Below, piece after piece: positions 40,495 to 53,705 of a DNA stretch of 64,000 bases (the stretch's first letter is position 1; every line of letters starts with the position of its first letter). The translations under genes were made by a program, and so were the position numbers. Below the pieces are notes generated by a model, which was not told the origin of the DNA, ran no database searches, and worked only from the letters and a program-made list of their open reading frames with translations. The DNA comes from Monilinia fructicola (taxonomy: Eukaryota; Ascomycota; Leotiomycetes; Helotiales; Sclerotiniaceae), in NCBI GenBank assembly GCA_008692225.1, contig VICG01000006.1, positions 563,501 through 627,500 on the forward strand. The letters run 5' to 3'.

Positions 40495-41200
40495 AATGTA
40501 TTTTTGATTTAAACGATTGAAAGTAAAGTTAGAAGAGAGAATGAACGATTCACGATGTGGAAATACTATAGTTTTAATACAAAAATAAAGTGGATATCTT
40601 AGCGAAAGGATAAACGTATATCCATGACCGAAGAATGTAAATTAAACAATGGAGATTGAGGAGATATGTAGAAAGAAAACATTTAGAAAACGTTTATTAA
40701 ACGATTCGAAAACGTTTATGAAATGTTTTAGAAAATGATTAGAGAACGTTTTTTAAATAATTTGTAGGTATATTGTTTGTCTTTTTTTTATATTATGATC
40801 GATGATTTCTAGTGTTTGTATGGTGCTATATAAGTGTTTATATAGTACTCTATAAGTATTGTTTTGATATTTTATAAGTGTTTGATTAATATTTTTTAAT
40901 ACTTCTTTATAATAAGATTGGTGAATTTAACCTGAGATCTTTATTTGTATACATACCAAAATGACTATTAAATAAAATTCTTTCAATACCATATATTTTT
41001 TATTATTTATGCTACCTAGTTGAAGAATTCGTAAAGGTCGTTAATATGAAAAAATTGCTTGTGTAAACGTTTTCTAAACGTTTTGAAAACGTTTATAAAA
41101 TGATTAGAAAACGTTTAAAAAACATTTCGGATTCAAGTTGAAAATATTTCGAAGTAACAAAAAGAATATTTCCCAAATATAAAGAAAATCCCAATCTAAC

Positions 41201-42487
41201 TCATTCAACACTACCCTCTTCATCATCGTTTTCATCTTCATCTTCAACATCGTCGACTCTATTTGAAGGTTTCCTATAATTCAAAAGAATTATACAACCT
41301 CCATTGTTAGTCCAATCCTGTGCACTAACATCAGGACAACGATCACGCGAAGCAGCAACACAATGATCACATTTTTGATTGGGTTTAAACCCACAGCCAG
41401 CTCGCATTCGCGTTACGTTGGGCTAAACAATTGATAAACAATTAGCAAACGTTAGTTAACTTATCTCGAAAACGTTTTAAACTTACTCTCATAGCTCCCT
41501 TATACTTGCGTACAGGGCAATCTTTCACCACACGAGAAGGTCCAGCAGATGCAATTTGCTCTGCTTCCTCTCGAACGCGTGCTTGCTCGTGATTGCGTTC
41601 ATCACGTTTTCTCTTTCGCAATTTCTTTGATGGAGAGAAATGACTCTGCATATAAAATTAATAAATGTTGGAAAGTGAAAACGTTTTCTAAACGTTTAGA
41701 AAACGTTTTCAAAAATGATTTATAAAATGATTAGAAAACGTTTAAAAAATGATTAGAAAACGTTTATAAAATGCTTTCAAAAAGGTTGAAAAATAATAGT
41801 GAGATCACGTACGTTTGAGAGATCAATCTATCATCAGTTTCTTGTCTTACTTCACCAATTGACTTCTCGTACTCAAGGTGAGCACGATAGCATTGGGCGA
41901 ATGCTTCCCGAGCGACTGCTTGATCTTCCTGCAAACGTTTTAAAAACGATTAGAAAACGTTTTCAAACGAATAGAAAGAACAATACTAAAGTTATTTAAA
42001 AAATTATTTAATAATGAGTACTGACCATTCTCGTACTACCCTTTTTCCCCTTATCAAACGAAAGATCCGAATGTTTTTGCTTCAAATGAAGACGAAGATT
42101 GTTGGTAGCATTGTATTTGATCTAAATGATTTTGAAAACGTTTAGAAAACGTTTAGAAAACGTTTATATTCAATGATAACATACGAGTTTTGGACAAATT
42201 TCATTGCGTGGACCCCAAGGTGCACGACAAAATATTTCTCCCGCAGGCACTTGATAAACATCATTCTAAGATAATTAATAAATGTTAATAAATATACTAC
42301 AAAAAGCGATTTGAAAACGTTTAATAAACGTTTATTAAACGTTTTGAGATTGAATAACACTTACTTCATCACACTTCCACAAAGAACATCCAGAGGGACG
42401 AGGGTTACTACGAAGATATGCGTCTGCTTGTTGATCCTTCGTTGAATAAACAAGAGTATTCACAGTTGCATTAGGTCCAGATGCCAT
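41201..42487 (-). CDS. gene B: element-encoded zinc-finger-like accessory protein
   Basis: Six exons with no frame break, from ATG 42487 (MASGPNATVNTLVYSTKDQQ) to the stop at 41201. The intron after the fourth exon keeps phase if GTGATC is the donor. Parts in order: CSLWKC, then FCRAPWGPRNEICPKL...LRLHLKQKH, a C/H-rich finger resembling BED or C2H2 types, a helical EDQAVAREAFAQCYRAHLEY, a strongly basic SKKLRKRKRDER (likely nuclear import signal), and a Cys-rich C-terminus CGFKPNQKCDHC...DRC with the acidic tail DEDENDDEEG. Every intron carries AAACGTTT motifs. Same plan as gene C. I know no named family. DNA binding is inference. Confidence 0.65.
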
Positions 42488-43066
42488 ATCGAAAAAAAAA
42501 TCAAGTATCTATAAGTGAGAATTTAAATCGATTTGTAAACGTTTTCTAAACGTTTTGAAAACGTTTAGTAAGTGATTTCTAAATGAATTGATAGAGCACT
42601 GATGGGGAGATCGAAAAAAAAGTTGTAAGCGAGAGTAGTTGTAGTTGGAATAAAAATTCGGTGGGGAAATATCAGATAATATAAACGAAAAAAAGCAATA
42701 CTCGAATTGATACAACGTTAATTATCAAGGTAGATAAATGATTCAATTGAGGTTGCTTGCAATATTAATTAATTCTCGAATCTCTTTTTTTGCTTTATAG
42801 ATGACATATAACATTTGAGAATTAGGTGGGCATAAACGTTTTGGAAACGTTTTTTGAAAACGTTTATTAAACGTTTATTAAACGTTTCCATACGGCTATG
42901 ATTAGAATCAATTGAAGAGGTACGATCAATTCAATCACGCAAATCTACTGTTCAATGAGATCGACGATCGGACGTTCTGCATAAATTATGAAGAGGTTGC
43001 GGACCCATTTCGCAAAAGGTCAGCCGCGCCCCACTAGTCCACCCGACGTTTTTCCGAGTACCACGG

Positions 43067-43093
43067 GAGCTCAGATGGACGTCCATCCGACCT
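43067..43093 (-). repeat. right terminal inverted repeat core, 27 bp
   Basis: Perfect reverse complement of 34250-34276. Further inside, GACCTTTTGCGAAATGG (read on minus) matches GACCTTTTGCCGAATTC of the left side. Confidence 0.9.
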
Positions 43094-43139
43094 GTCGACT
43101 CAGGTTACCTAGGCATGTAACCCTACTCATTTTCTTCCA

Positions 43140-44352
43140 TAGAAGAATCCACGGGCCAACTGAACACACTGGCCAACTGAACAGTCTAACCTAATTAGGT
43201 CACCGCTTTCAAGCTTCAACTCAAATTTCTACTGTTATTCTATTATTATATTCAATATTAAATCAAATTATAATAATTATATTTTTAAATAATATTAAAT
43301 TAATTTTTATATATTATATAATTGAATTTATTATTTTTTTTTAATTATATTATTCAAATTATATAAAAAACTTAAAAATAAAATTAATAATCTTTTTCTT
43401 AAATAAAAAATTGGTAAGAAATGTATATTGTAGTAAAAGTTGATCTGTATTAAACTGTTTAATATTATTTACTTATAATTAAACTTATACTATTCGTTTT
43501 TATTAATAACATTGGTAACGCTAACTATATCGTTCTTGCTGATACACCAAAGATATCAGCTTCAAGGCTGATTTTTTTTATATCGGTCGTGATACGATCA
43601 TCACAAAAATAGAATATTTTTACGATTTTTCTTAAAGTTATTAAATGTTATTTTATAGTATTTATATTTAAATAAAAGCTATAAACTATTTAATATAACC
43701 GTATACTTATTTTTTATATAATCTCGTTTTTATTTTAAAATTTAAATAATTTTTTATATATTATATTAACTTAAGTTTTTATTATTAATTTATTTATTAA
43801 ATTAAATTATAACTTACTTTTTTTATAAATATAAAAAATATAATGAGAAAATTAAGTATTTTTTTTATAAATATTAAAAATCTTTATAGTTTTTTAAAAA
43901 GAAACTTAGTCTTTTAGCTTATTCTTTTTAAAAAGAAATAGATTATTATTAATAATTTTAATTAATAATTTTAATTTAATAAAATAAAGCTTTATAAATA
44001 TACTTATAAAAAAGTAACTTATCTAATTTTTAATTAATAATAATAAAATTAAAAGATTTAATATTATATAGTTATTTTTTATATTTAATATTTATAGATT
44101 AAATAAATAAATCTATTAAAAAGCTTTATTATTATAAATTTAAATTTATAAATTACTTTTTAAAGATTTTTCATTAATTATATTAAAAAAAAGATATATT
44201 ATTCTAAATAGTATTATTATAAAAATATATATAACAATAATAAAGTATTAAAGTTAAATATACCTTTAAAATGGAATATTGCCTATACATCACCTAAAAG
44301 GGTTTAGCACGTTCAGTTGGTCAGTGTGTTCAGTTGGCCCGTGGATCCTTCT
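43140..44352. mobile_element. 1.2 kb AT-degraded element with ~42 bp inverted ends
   Basis: 43141-43182 (AGAAGAATCCACGGGCCAAC...CCAACTGAAC) and 44311-44352 are inverted copies with two mismatches. Each end holds two CCAACTGAAC boxes, and weaker similarity continues inward. Both edges are preceded by TA, which fits TA-target transposons (Tc1/mariner-Fot1 type), but this is not proof. The interior (43220-44280) is almost only A/T with no frame, as after RIP. Confidence 0.7.
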
Positions 44353-47300
44353 ACTTGTACTTGACATGGAATATCATTAGCGGGGTGGATACTCGAGTAG
44401 AAAGCCTCTTCTCATCTGGAACAGCCATGGGTTACCGGTACCAAGATCTCACTCACATTGAGAATCGTCCGCTTGTTTATTACTGGTACGACGGGATGGA
44501 GGCTTCAGTAGAAGGACCATCGGCGGACTTGAGAGCTCGCAAAGAACAACCATCGGAGAAGAAAGGTAGACAAGGCAAGAAGCTGCGAGTGCGGCTTTCA
44601 ACTACATTTGAGCAATGCGATTGAGAGCACGTCAAAAGGGAATCGAGTCAAGCACAAATAATGAAGACCCAGATTTGGGGAATGAGACGCCTGGATTCGA
44701 GATCGCTGCAAGCTTATCAATCGGGTGGTTACCTGGCTAGCTAGGTTTGCCTCAAGGAGACATCACCTCTGATGCTAAGGTACTTCTTGCATTCATCGCC
44801 GCAGAGGCTAGTGGGCTGGACACATAGCTGGAAGTTTCCATCTCCCGTAATAACAGTTCAGAGATAAGAAGCGGACGGCGATGCTGATGGTGGTGTTTTG
44901 GATAGCCAAAGGTCCTCTCGATAGTATTGACATGTACCATGGAAACGTATAAATGAGCAATTACGTTGGAATAGTAGATTTTCAATCTATCTCAAGAAAG
45001 CACTCTGATACTTGGAAAAGATATCAGCATCATGTATACGGATCGTATCCGGAAGTGGAATGTTTGGGTAGATTATGACGATGGCAAAAATGTCACGCTA
45101 CAACTCCTTAACCAGTATGAATTGCTGGAACGAGGGGGAACCTTCTGTGGATTGTGCCAGTTCACTTGCGTATATAGTTTTACTGTAGTGCGTAAAATGT
45201 CATTGGTCTCATTGTTTCTTCATAGAGGGGCTGCATATTCTCAGGTCGATCCATATGTACTTGTGCCAACTGCTTTAGGGATCATACATCTGCACTCAAA
45301 ACGCACGCAAAGTCTACGAAGTCTTTGAACGTAGCAAGTGAGTCAAAAGACTGCATTTGAAGATCCTGTGTTGCTAATACCGTTGCAGATTGAAGATCTA
45401 GCTCCTGGGTGAAGTTCTAGTCATGAGAGTGGTTGCGCCTTCGCGAAGCAAGATTTCCTCTCTTTTTCCAGCTTTCAATGACGAATAACTGAAAACTAAG
45501 TGAAGTTATTATCCTGTAAAATCCATTGAAATGAGCAAAAGCCAGAATCTACCCTAATCACCTCTTTTTTTCACTCTCAGCCTAGACCAAAGAGTCAAGT
45601 TCAGGAATTTGGGTTATTGTATGGTTTACCTGCAATCATGGTTTACATTTCAATCATAGCATTATCTGGTGAATCTAAAGTTGCATTGGGTGCCTTACTG
45701 TACTTTTATAGATTCACAACGATTCTGTAGTTCCTATGATTGGTTGAGAAGTAGTGGTTTACAACGATTCTGCAAATTCGTGTAACAATATAGCTACAAC
45801 TCTCCTCTAAGAAATGCATATATCGATTCCATCTGTTTCTTCTAATGACAGCGCAACAACCTATTCTAGCAACATCCAATCAGGGAGTATCATTGCCCTG
45901 TATATTTCTATCTGGTCAACAACGACAGTACCTTCCCCATTCGCTTCTTCCTTCAAAAATCAAAACGTTCTCCTTGAAATCAAGTCCTAAACTCGCCATT
46001 TTCTAATGCTGTATAGAAGCTGATCTTTTCAACGCACTCGGCTTCTGCCCTCTCCTATACACCTATCTCACCTGGAATATTCAGCTGTTTTTCCCTCCCT
46101 TGTTTCTGGAAGAAGCGACCCCATCATTTCCGAGGCAGACTCTTTTAGACTCCTCCTCTTGCCACCACATCAATGCTTCACCATTCTTCGCATTCAGCTG
46201 CAGAGAATATCTCAGATTTTCCAAGACTGTGAGTAGTTGACCTAACCACAACTCTCATCGCTACTTTGCATAACTCATCAATCACTTATAGTGTGTAGTT
46301 ACAGTATTCTTTCCAGCGCCCGAGAGAACGCTGGGATGTGATTTCGATCCTGGAATAGGGGTGGTATCACAAATTCAATACCAGATTCCACACAATGCGC
46401 ATCGATTAAATGGTTTGAATTCTAGCTCGATCAATCTTTTTGCCTACTTCATCTTTCTACTTCTCTTGCCTACTTCTTTTTCCTCCTTCCTTAAATCATA
46501 CGGACAGTAATCAGTGACGCGTCTGACCACGGCCAACTCTGTTGTCGATGCAATATTCTTATCCTTACACCTCCTATCACACAACATCCAAGTGAGCAAA
46601 GTCACCATCCAAAAAATAATCACGAATCACTTGCTGCATTCCAAAACATACCATTGCAAGCCCCAAATAAAAGATCCATTTCTTCGGGATCAATCCTCAC
46701 ACGTTCTCCCGTTCGGTTTTCGCAGGATCTGTGCCCGACGCGTTTGGGTGAAGATAGGAACTTACATGCAGCAGTATGATCTCACGTGGTCAACCAAGCC
46801 CTGAAGTGTTTCGGAGCCCGGCCCGATCTACGCGACAGGTGCGTGGGATCGCTCATAGCCATCCCACGGGAGAAAGGCACGGAGACGCCACACTGCCCTC
46901 CGAACACCGTGGTAACGATCCATGCGCGTTGCGATCTGCCACGCTCGCCCAAACTCTACGTGCATCTTTCTCCAACGCGCAAGTCAGTGTAACCTCCTGC
47001 ACCTCGCAACCCAGATGCCTCTCACATCGCCGAGGTGGGTTGGAAGGTGATCCCCGGGCCTCCTATCCAAACCGCACATCCTCCACGACTGATCTGGTTT
47101 TGGTGTTGTTTTTGTTCTTGTCGTGCAAATAGGACGATGAAGGAGGATATACACGTACTACCAAAATCTCCATGAATCTTCCTCCTAAAAGGTGGGGAAA
47201 GTTGCAAGTGGTGCGGTGCGGTTCGTCGTCGAAAGTATTCCATAACTCTGGGGCTGGTCTATGTTTCGATATCACGAGTATCATTACGATTATAATTATA

Positions 47301-47617
47301 ACCATTGTCGCCGTAATTTTATCATCATCATCATCATCATCATGTAAGTTACCAATAACGAGATGGAAAATCTTAGGAAACGCTGCATCGTCAATCGTTG
47401 ACTGGAGCATCTCAAGTCTCGACGTCGAAAAAGCGCCATGAAATAGGGGGAGCGAGAAGCGAATTATTAATGAAAAAGTAAGGTTAATGAGAACTAATGA
47501 TTACCTCTAGGTTAACCAAGTTACATCTGAATTTGCACAGGATATTTTCCAAGCTACTTTGATCGATATGGTGAAATAACTTCTCAGGTTACACTTGAAT
47601 GAGATAATTTACCTTTG

Positions 47618-47686
<69 letters not shown>

Positions 47687-48665
47687 AAAAAATCAAACAG
47701 ATCAAAAACTAAACGATACCAAATAAAGCGCTCTAAACTACTCACCCCATCTCGAGCCAATCAACAGACCTTAGACGAGCCCCAGGGACACTCCTCATTG
47801 ATACAACCAACAGAATTCAGATGATCTACTCGAGTAGATATCCTCAAAGACCCATATCTTCATCAAAGGTGATTTATTTTCATTTTCATTTTCATTTCCA
47901 TTTTCATTTTCGTTTCCATTTCCATTTCCATTTCCATCTCCATCTCTATCTCCATCTCCATCTCTATCTCATCTTTATCTCTATCTTTATCTCCATCTTC
48001 ATTTTTATTTCCATTTTTATTTTTATTTTTATTTTTATTTTTATTTTTATTTTTATTTATTTTTTTTTTATTTTTATTTTTATTTTTATTCTTTATTTCC
48101 ATTTTATTTTATCTTCATCTCCATCTCCATCTCCATCTCCATCTCCATCTCCATCTCCATCTCCATCTCCATCTCCATCTCCATCTCCATCTCCATTTCC
48201 ATCTCCATCTCCATCTCCATCTCCATCTCCATCTTCATTTCCTATTCATCATCATCATCATCATCATCATCAACATCCCCTTCCCGAAAAAAAACCCCCC
48301 CATCCCTTCCCCCCGTCCCCCCCCACACCTCCATACCCAGAAATCTCCCCCCTCCCCTCCCCTCCCTCCCCTCCGCCCACAGCGCAACACGCCCACGCCC
48401 ACCCCACCCCACCTCACCTCACCTCACCACCCCTCGATCCTGCGCGACACCATCCCTCCCGCGCACGTCCAGGCGACAACCCCACGCGCATCTCGCTATT
48501 CGAGCATACATACATACATACATACAACCGATCGATCGATCGATGGTCGGTCGGTCGGTCGGTCGTTCTGCCGGTGGGAGGACCAGCAGAGGGAGCGAGA
48601 ACACAGGCGCGTACGTGAAGGGGGGGGGAGGGGGGGTTCCTTTCCAGCGGCGCGGGGATGTGAGA

Positions 48666-48719
<54 letters not shown>

Positions 48720-49615
48720 GCTGTCTGTCTGTCTGTCTGTCTGTCTAGCTAGCTGTCTAGCTATCGATCGATTCATCGCGTTATAGGCGTGGGAAGGGGA
48801 TGGAGTTGCGCTGTTTTGTTGCGAGGGAGGAGCTTGTTTTGTAAAGCTGGATGTGCAGCGTGATGGGAGATGTGAGATGTGAGAATTTTTGGGGATGGAT
48901 GGATGGATGGATTGGGGGTTGATGGTGGATGTGGATGTGGATGTGGATGTGGATGTGGATGTGGATGTGGATGTGGATGTGGATGTGGATGTGGATGTGG
49001 ATGTGTTTATATATGTATGTATATGTATATATGTATATATATATGTATATGTATATGTATATGTATAATCTATAATCACCCGTTAGCAAACAGAGAGATA
49101 CGAATCCATCCATCCATCCATCCATCCATCCATCCATCCATTCCTTCTTTCCTTCTTTCCTTCCTTCCTTCCCTTCATAAACTAAACAAGCACTTGATCC
49201 TTCTGCTGTAGACTTTTGTGTTTTATGTATGTATGAATATATGTATGAATATATGTATGTATGTAGGGATGGATGGATGGATGAATGGTTTTGGTATTGT
49301 ATTAATTATACTGTTTATACAGGTGCAAGGTGCAGCTGCTGAAAACTAATAATTATACTTTTGTTTGCTAGCTTTCTGATACATGAATCCCTCTCTAATC
49401 CTCATACAAATAATCTCACCATTTCCCCAACTAATTCTGCAACATATCATCTCATGATGATAACCCCTTGAATTTTGTTCCCTAAACTAATCGTGAATGA
49501 ACTTATCTGATATCTATAACTAATGTAACCTCATGTAAATGCTCGAAATGAATCGTAAAATTCCTCCCATGTCCCCCAAACCCGTGAAGCTATCTAGCCA
49601 AGACCCTGCCTTCAA
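44353..49615. other. gene-poor region between transposon and epimerase
   Basis: No supportable gene. Weak ORFs: 44334-44624 plus (TTG start inside the repeat; VESLFSSGTAMGYRYQDLTH...) could be an old gene fragment truncated by the element. 45032-45328 plus (MYTDRIRKWNVW...) faintly recalls the fungal Clr5-type motif. 46776-47132 plus is GC-rich and probably random. From 47615 on the DNA is dominated by simple repeats. Confidence 0.4.
47615..49280. repeat. cluster of simple-sequence repeats
   Basis: In order: GA then GAAA (47620-47690), TTTTCA/TTTCCA (47877-47935), CATCTC/TATCTC (47936-47998), TTTTTA (48000-48090), CATCTC (48112-48236), ATC (48246-48271), C-rich (48280-48420), ACAT (48505-48528), CGAT/GGTC (48530-48565), GTCT (48666-48750), GGATGT (48926-49005), TATATG (49010-49070), ATCC (49106-49141), TTCC (49142-49175), ATGT (49225-49265) and GGAT (49268-49285). 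Long frames across them are period artefacts. Confidence 0.85.
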
Positions 49616-51364
<1,749 letters not shown>

Positions 51365-51927
51365 GATGGACGATGGATGATGGATGATGGATGATTGATG
51401 ATGGATGATTGACTGTTGATTTTATTTGATTCTTGACTTTTTGGATTGAATTGATTGTGAATGAGAGGAGAAGAGAGGAGAAGAGAGGAGAGGAGAGGAG
51501 AGGAGAGAGAAGAGAGGATGAGAAAGGATGAGAGAGTATGAGAGATGAGTGAGGAGAAGAAGAGACGGGAAGAGAAGAGAAGAGAAGAGTGATGGTGATG
51601 GTTGGTGATGGTGATCACACAACAAGCGAGAGCGTTGGATGATAAATGGTAAATGGTAAATGGTAAATGATCAATGATCAATGATAAACGATCAACGATA
51701 AAATATAAAATATAAAATTAAACACTTCTTTTTCCCTTTTCCATTTATTCCTTATTCGAATAACCTTGACCTGCAGGTGGAATGAATACTTGCATTAATT
51801 GATAGGAACCCAGGAAGAATGAATTGCCTACCTAGGTACAAGTATCTCGTCTCTACTCTCTACTGTCCCTCATCGGGGGCCTGCAGATCTGTGAGTGGGG
51901 TTAATTTTCAAGGGTTGTATAGTACAA

Positions 51928-52030
51928 GGTAGGTAGGTGGTAGGTGGTAGGTGGTAGGTGGTAGGTGGTAGGTGGTAGGTGTAGGTAGTAGGTAGTAGGT
52001 AGTAGGTAGTAGGTACTAGGTACTAGGTAG
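51928..52030 (+). repeat. GTAGGTG / GTAGGTA tandem array
   Basis: Seven-base GGTAGGT units passing to GTAGGTA and GTACTAG variants near 52000-52025. CCTACCTA-type strings recur at 31655-31710. Confidence 0.8.
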
Positions 52031-53454
52031 GTATGTATGGAAATGAGTTTCGAAACTGCTTCAACGATGAATGAAATGAATGCATTTTGTGGATTTTGGA
52101 TTGTGGATTATGGATTATGGATTGTGGATTGTGGATTGGTTCGAGATTGAATGAACAAGGGGAGGCAGAGGGGGGAGGTTAATGACGATTGCCTCACAAC
52201 ATGTAACAATACTCCGGAGTATGATAATACCTAGGTACTGTAATCATAAATCTAAACGGATCCATGGATTAATATATTTGACTATTTGGTTATTGGGAGC
52301 CACGGAGGCACGGGGTAACCAAGGGATAAATGATAAGGGAATGCTGATGATAGTCACTCGGAGTACTAGGGACTCGAGTGTTTTAATTTGCAAACATTGT
52401 ATTTGTATGGTATTGGAGGCTGGAGTGCTGAGGAGGGGGGAAGAGAAACTTAATCATATGATACTATTCCGTAGATACGAGAAAGCTCTCGTCGACATGC
52501 ACCTAGTAATCCAACATCTAACATCTAACATCCAACATCCAACATCCAACATCAACATGAGATGTGATGTGATGTGATGATACTGCAATATCATGATATG
52601 AATGATATGATATGATATGAATGATATGATGTTGAACCCGAGTAACCACCATCGAGTATCAAGCATCGGATGAGAATACTTGCTTGTATCCAATATATCA
52701 AGCACGGAGCAGAACCTACCTAGTCCCAGGCTAGCACTCTAAGCAATTCAACCCACCTCCCCAGGGCCCGGCTAGATCAAACAACCTTGGCATCCCCATA
52801 TCCGCTCGAATGAAAGTCCGTTCTCCCTGTTGTCGCGTGTAGCGTGTAGCTTGTAGCTTGTAGCTTGTAGCTTGTAACTTGGACCGAGGAGACTGACAAC
52901 TTACAAGAACACCGACGAGAACACTAGCTTGGTACCGGCACGAGGGAGGAATCTAGTCATTGGTGATAGTACGTGATACTGTAGTAGGTACTAGGTAGGT
53001 GCTGAGAGCACTGCGCTAACGGGGACTTCCGGGGATAGTGCTGCCGGCGACGGTACCGTGGCGGCGTAGCGGCCGTAGCAAGAAGTGTAGGATAGGATGC
53101 GATCTAGTTAGTCATCATCTTGCCTAGGCAAATTGTTACAGGACTGTACAGTCTGTACTCTGTAGATAGAGTTTGAAAGTGCGTGGCAGGAAGAAGATGG
53201 AGAAGAATGGGGAAAAGAACGGGGGGGACGGGGAGGGGGAGAAAAGGAAGAGGGAAGGGGAGGGAAGAAAGTGGGAAAGGAGAAAAGAGAGAAGAAGAAG
53301 AGGAAGAGGAAGAAAGAAGAGGCTCAGCTGTTTACGGAGTAGAAGTGGTTCATTAACCTCAACTTATGAATTGGTTAATCCATATGGATATACTAAATAC
53401 TTCCATTTATAACCTTGGAAGAGAATGAAGAAAAGAGAATGAATGAATATATCC

Positions 53455-53518
53455 ATGGATGTATATATACTAGGTAAATACTATATATATACGAGTATTT
53501 ACTAAGTATATACTATAC

Positions 53519-53565
<47 letters not shown>

Positions 53566-53705
53566 TTTACTAGATATATATTATATACATATATATATAT
53601 ATATACAAGTCTTTACTAAGTATATAATATATATACATATAAATATATATACATATATGTATATATATACGAATATTTACTAGGTATATACTATACATAT
53701 ATATT
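53455..53705 (+). repeat. AT tandem with TATTTACTAGGTATATACTA unit
   Basis: Four or more imperfect copies of a ~60-80 bp unit centred on a TTTACTAGGTATATACTAT-like core, with a pure (AT) run at 53521-53560 between copies. Confidence 0.75.

Larger units (their letters stand above)
34388..42890. repeat. dispersed AAACGTTT palindrome arrays in introns and spacers
   Basis: Clusters of AAACGTTT with linkers TTC, TAG or TT. Regular runs have an 11 bp period, for example 37898-37933 (AAACGTTTTCT units), 39264-39315 (AAACGTTTCTT units) and 42138-42168 (AAACGTTTAGA units). Other clusters are near 34400, 34500, 35050, 35430, 35640, 35960, 36510, 37090, 37410, 37670, 38380, 38800, 39800, 40690, 41070, 41690, 41940, 42320, 42540 and 42840. 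Degenerate forms (AAATGATTT, AAACGATTT) surround them. I see no comparable cluster outside the element. Confidence 0.9.
34200..43125. mobile_element. ~8.9 kb DNA transposon, MULE-like, with three multi-exon genes
   Basis: Bounded by inverted repeats: a perfect 27 bp core (34250-34276 and 43067-43093, AGGTCGGATGGACGTCCATC...) plus weaker matches further in (AAAACGTCG and GACCTTTTGC near 34323-34360 and 43010-43052) and GGTTACC/GGTAACC boxes further out. Exact termini and target duplication are not resolved. Inside lie a transposase-like gene on plus and two related zinc-finger-like genes on minus, convergent toward 38.3-38.6 kb. AAACGTTT motifs fill the non-coding parts. Unlike the flanking AT-rich blocks it has normal-looking codons and no RIP signature. 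Confidence 0.8.

Noticed and set aside
34250..43093. Starship-type giant element
   Set aside because: Too small, ends in clear inverted repeats, and no tyrosine-recombinase captain gene is visible.
47821..48618. 265-codon plus-strand ORF, the longest open frame in its area
   Set aside because: Reads through TTTTCA, TTTTTA, CATCTC and ATC microsatellites (Phe-His, Phe-Ile, Pro-Ser repeats). A composition artefact.
48717..49137. minus-strand ORFs of 118-120 codons
   Set aside because: Thr-Ser and Ile-His periodic products of the GGATGT and TATATG arrays.
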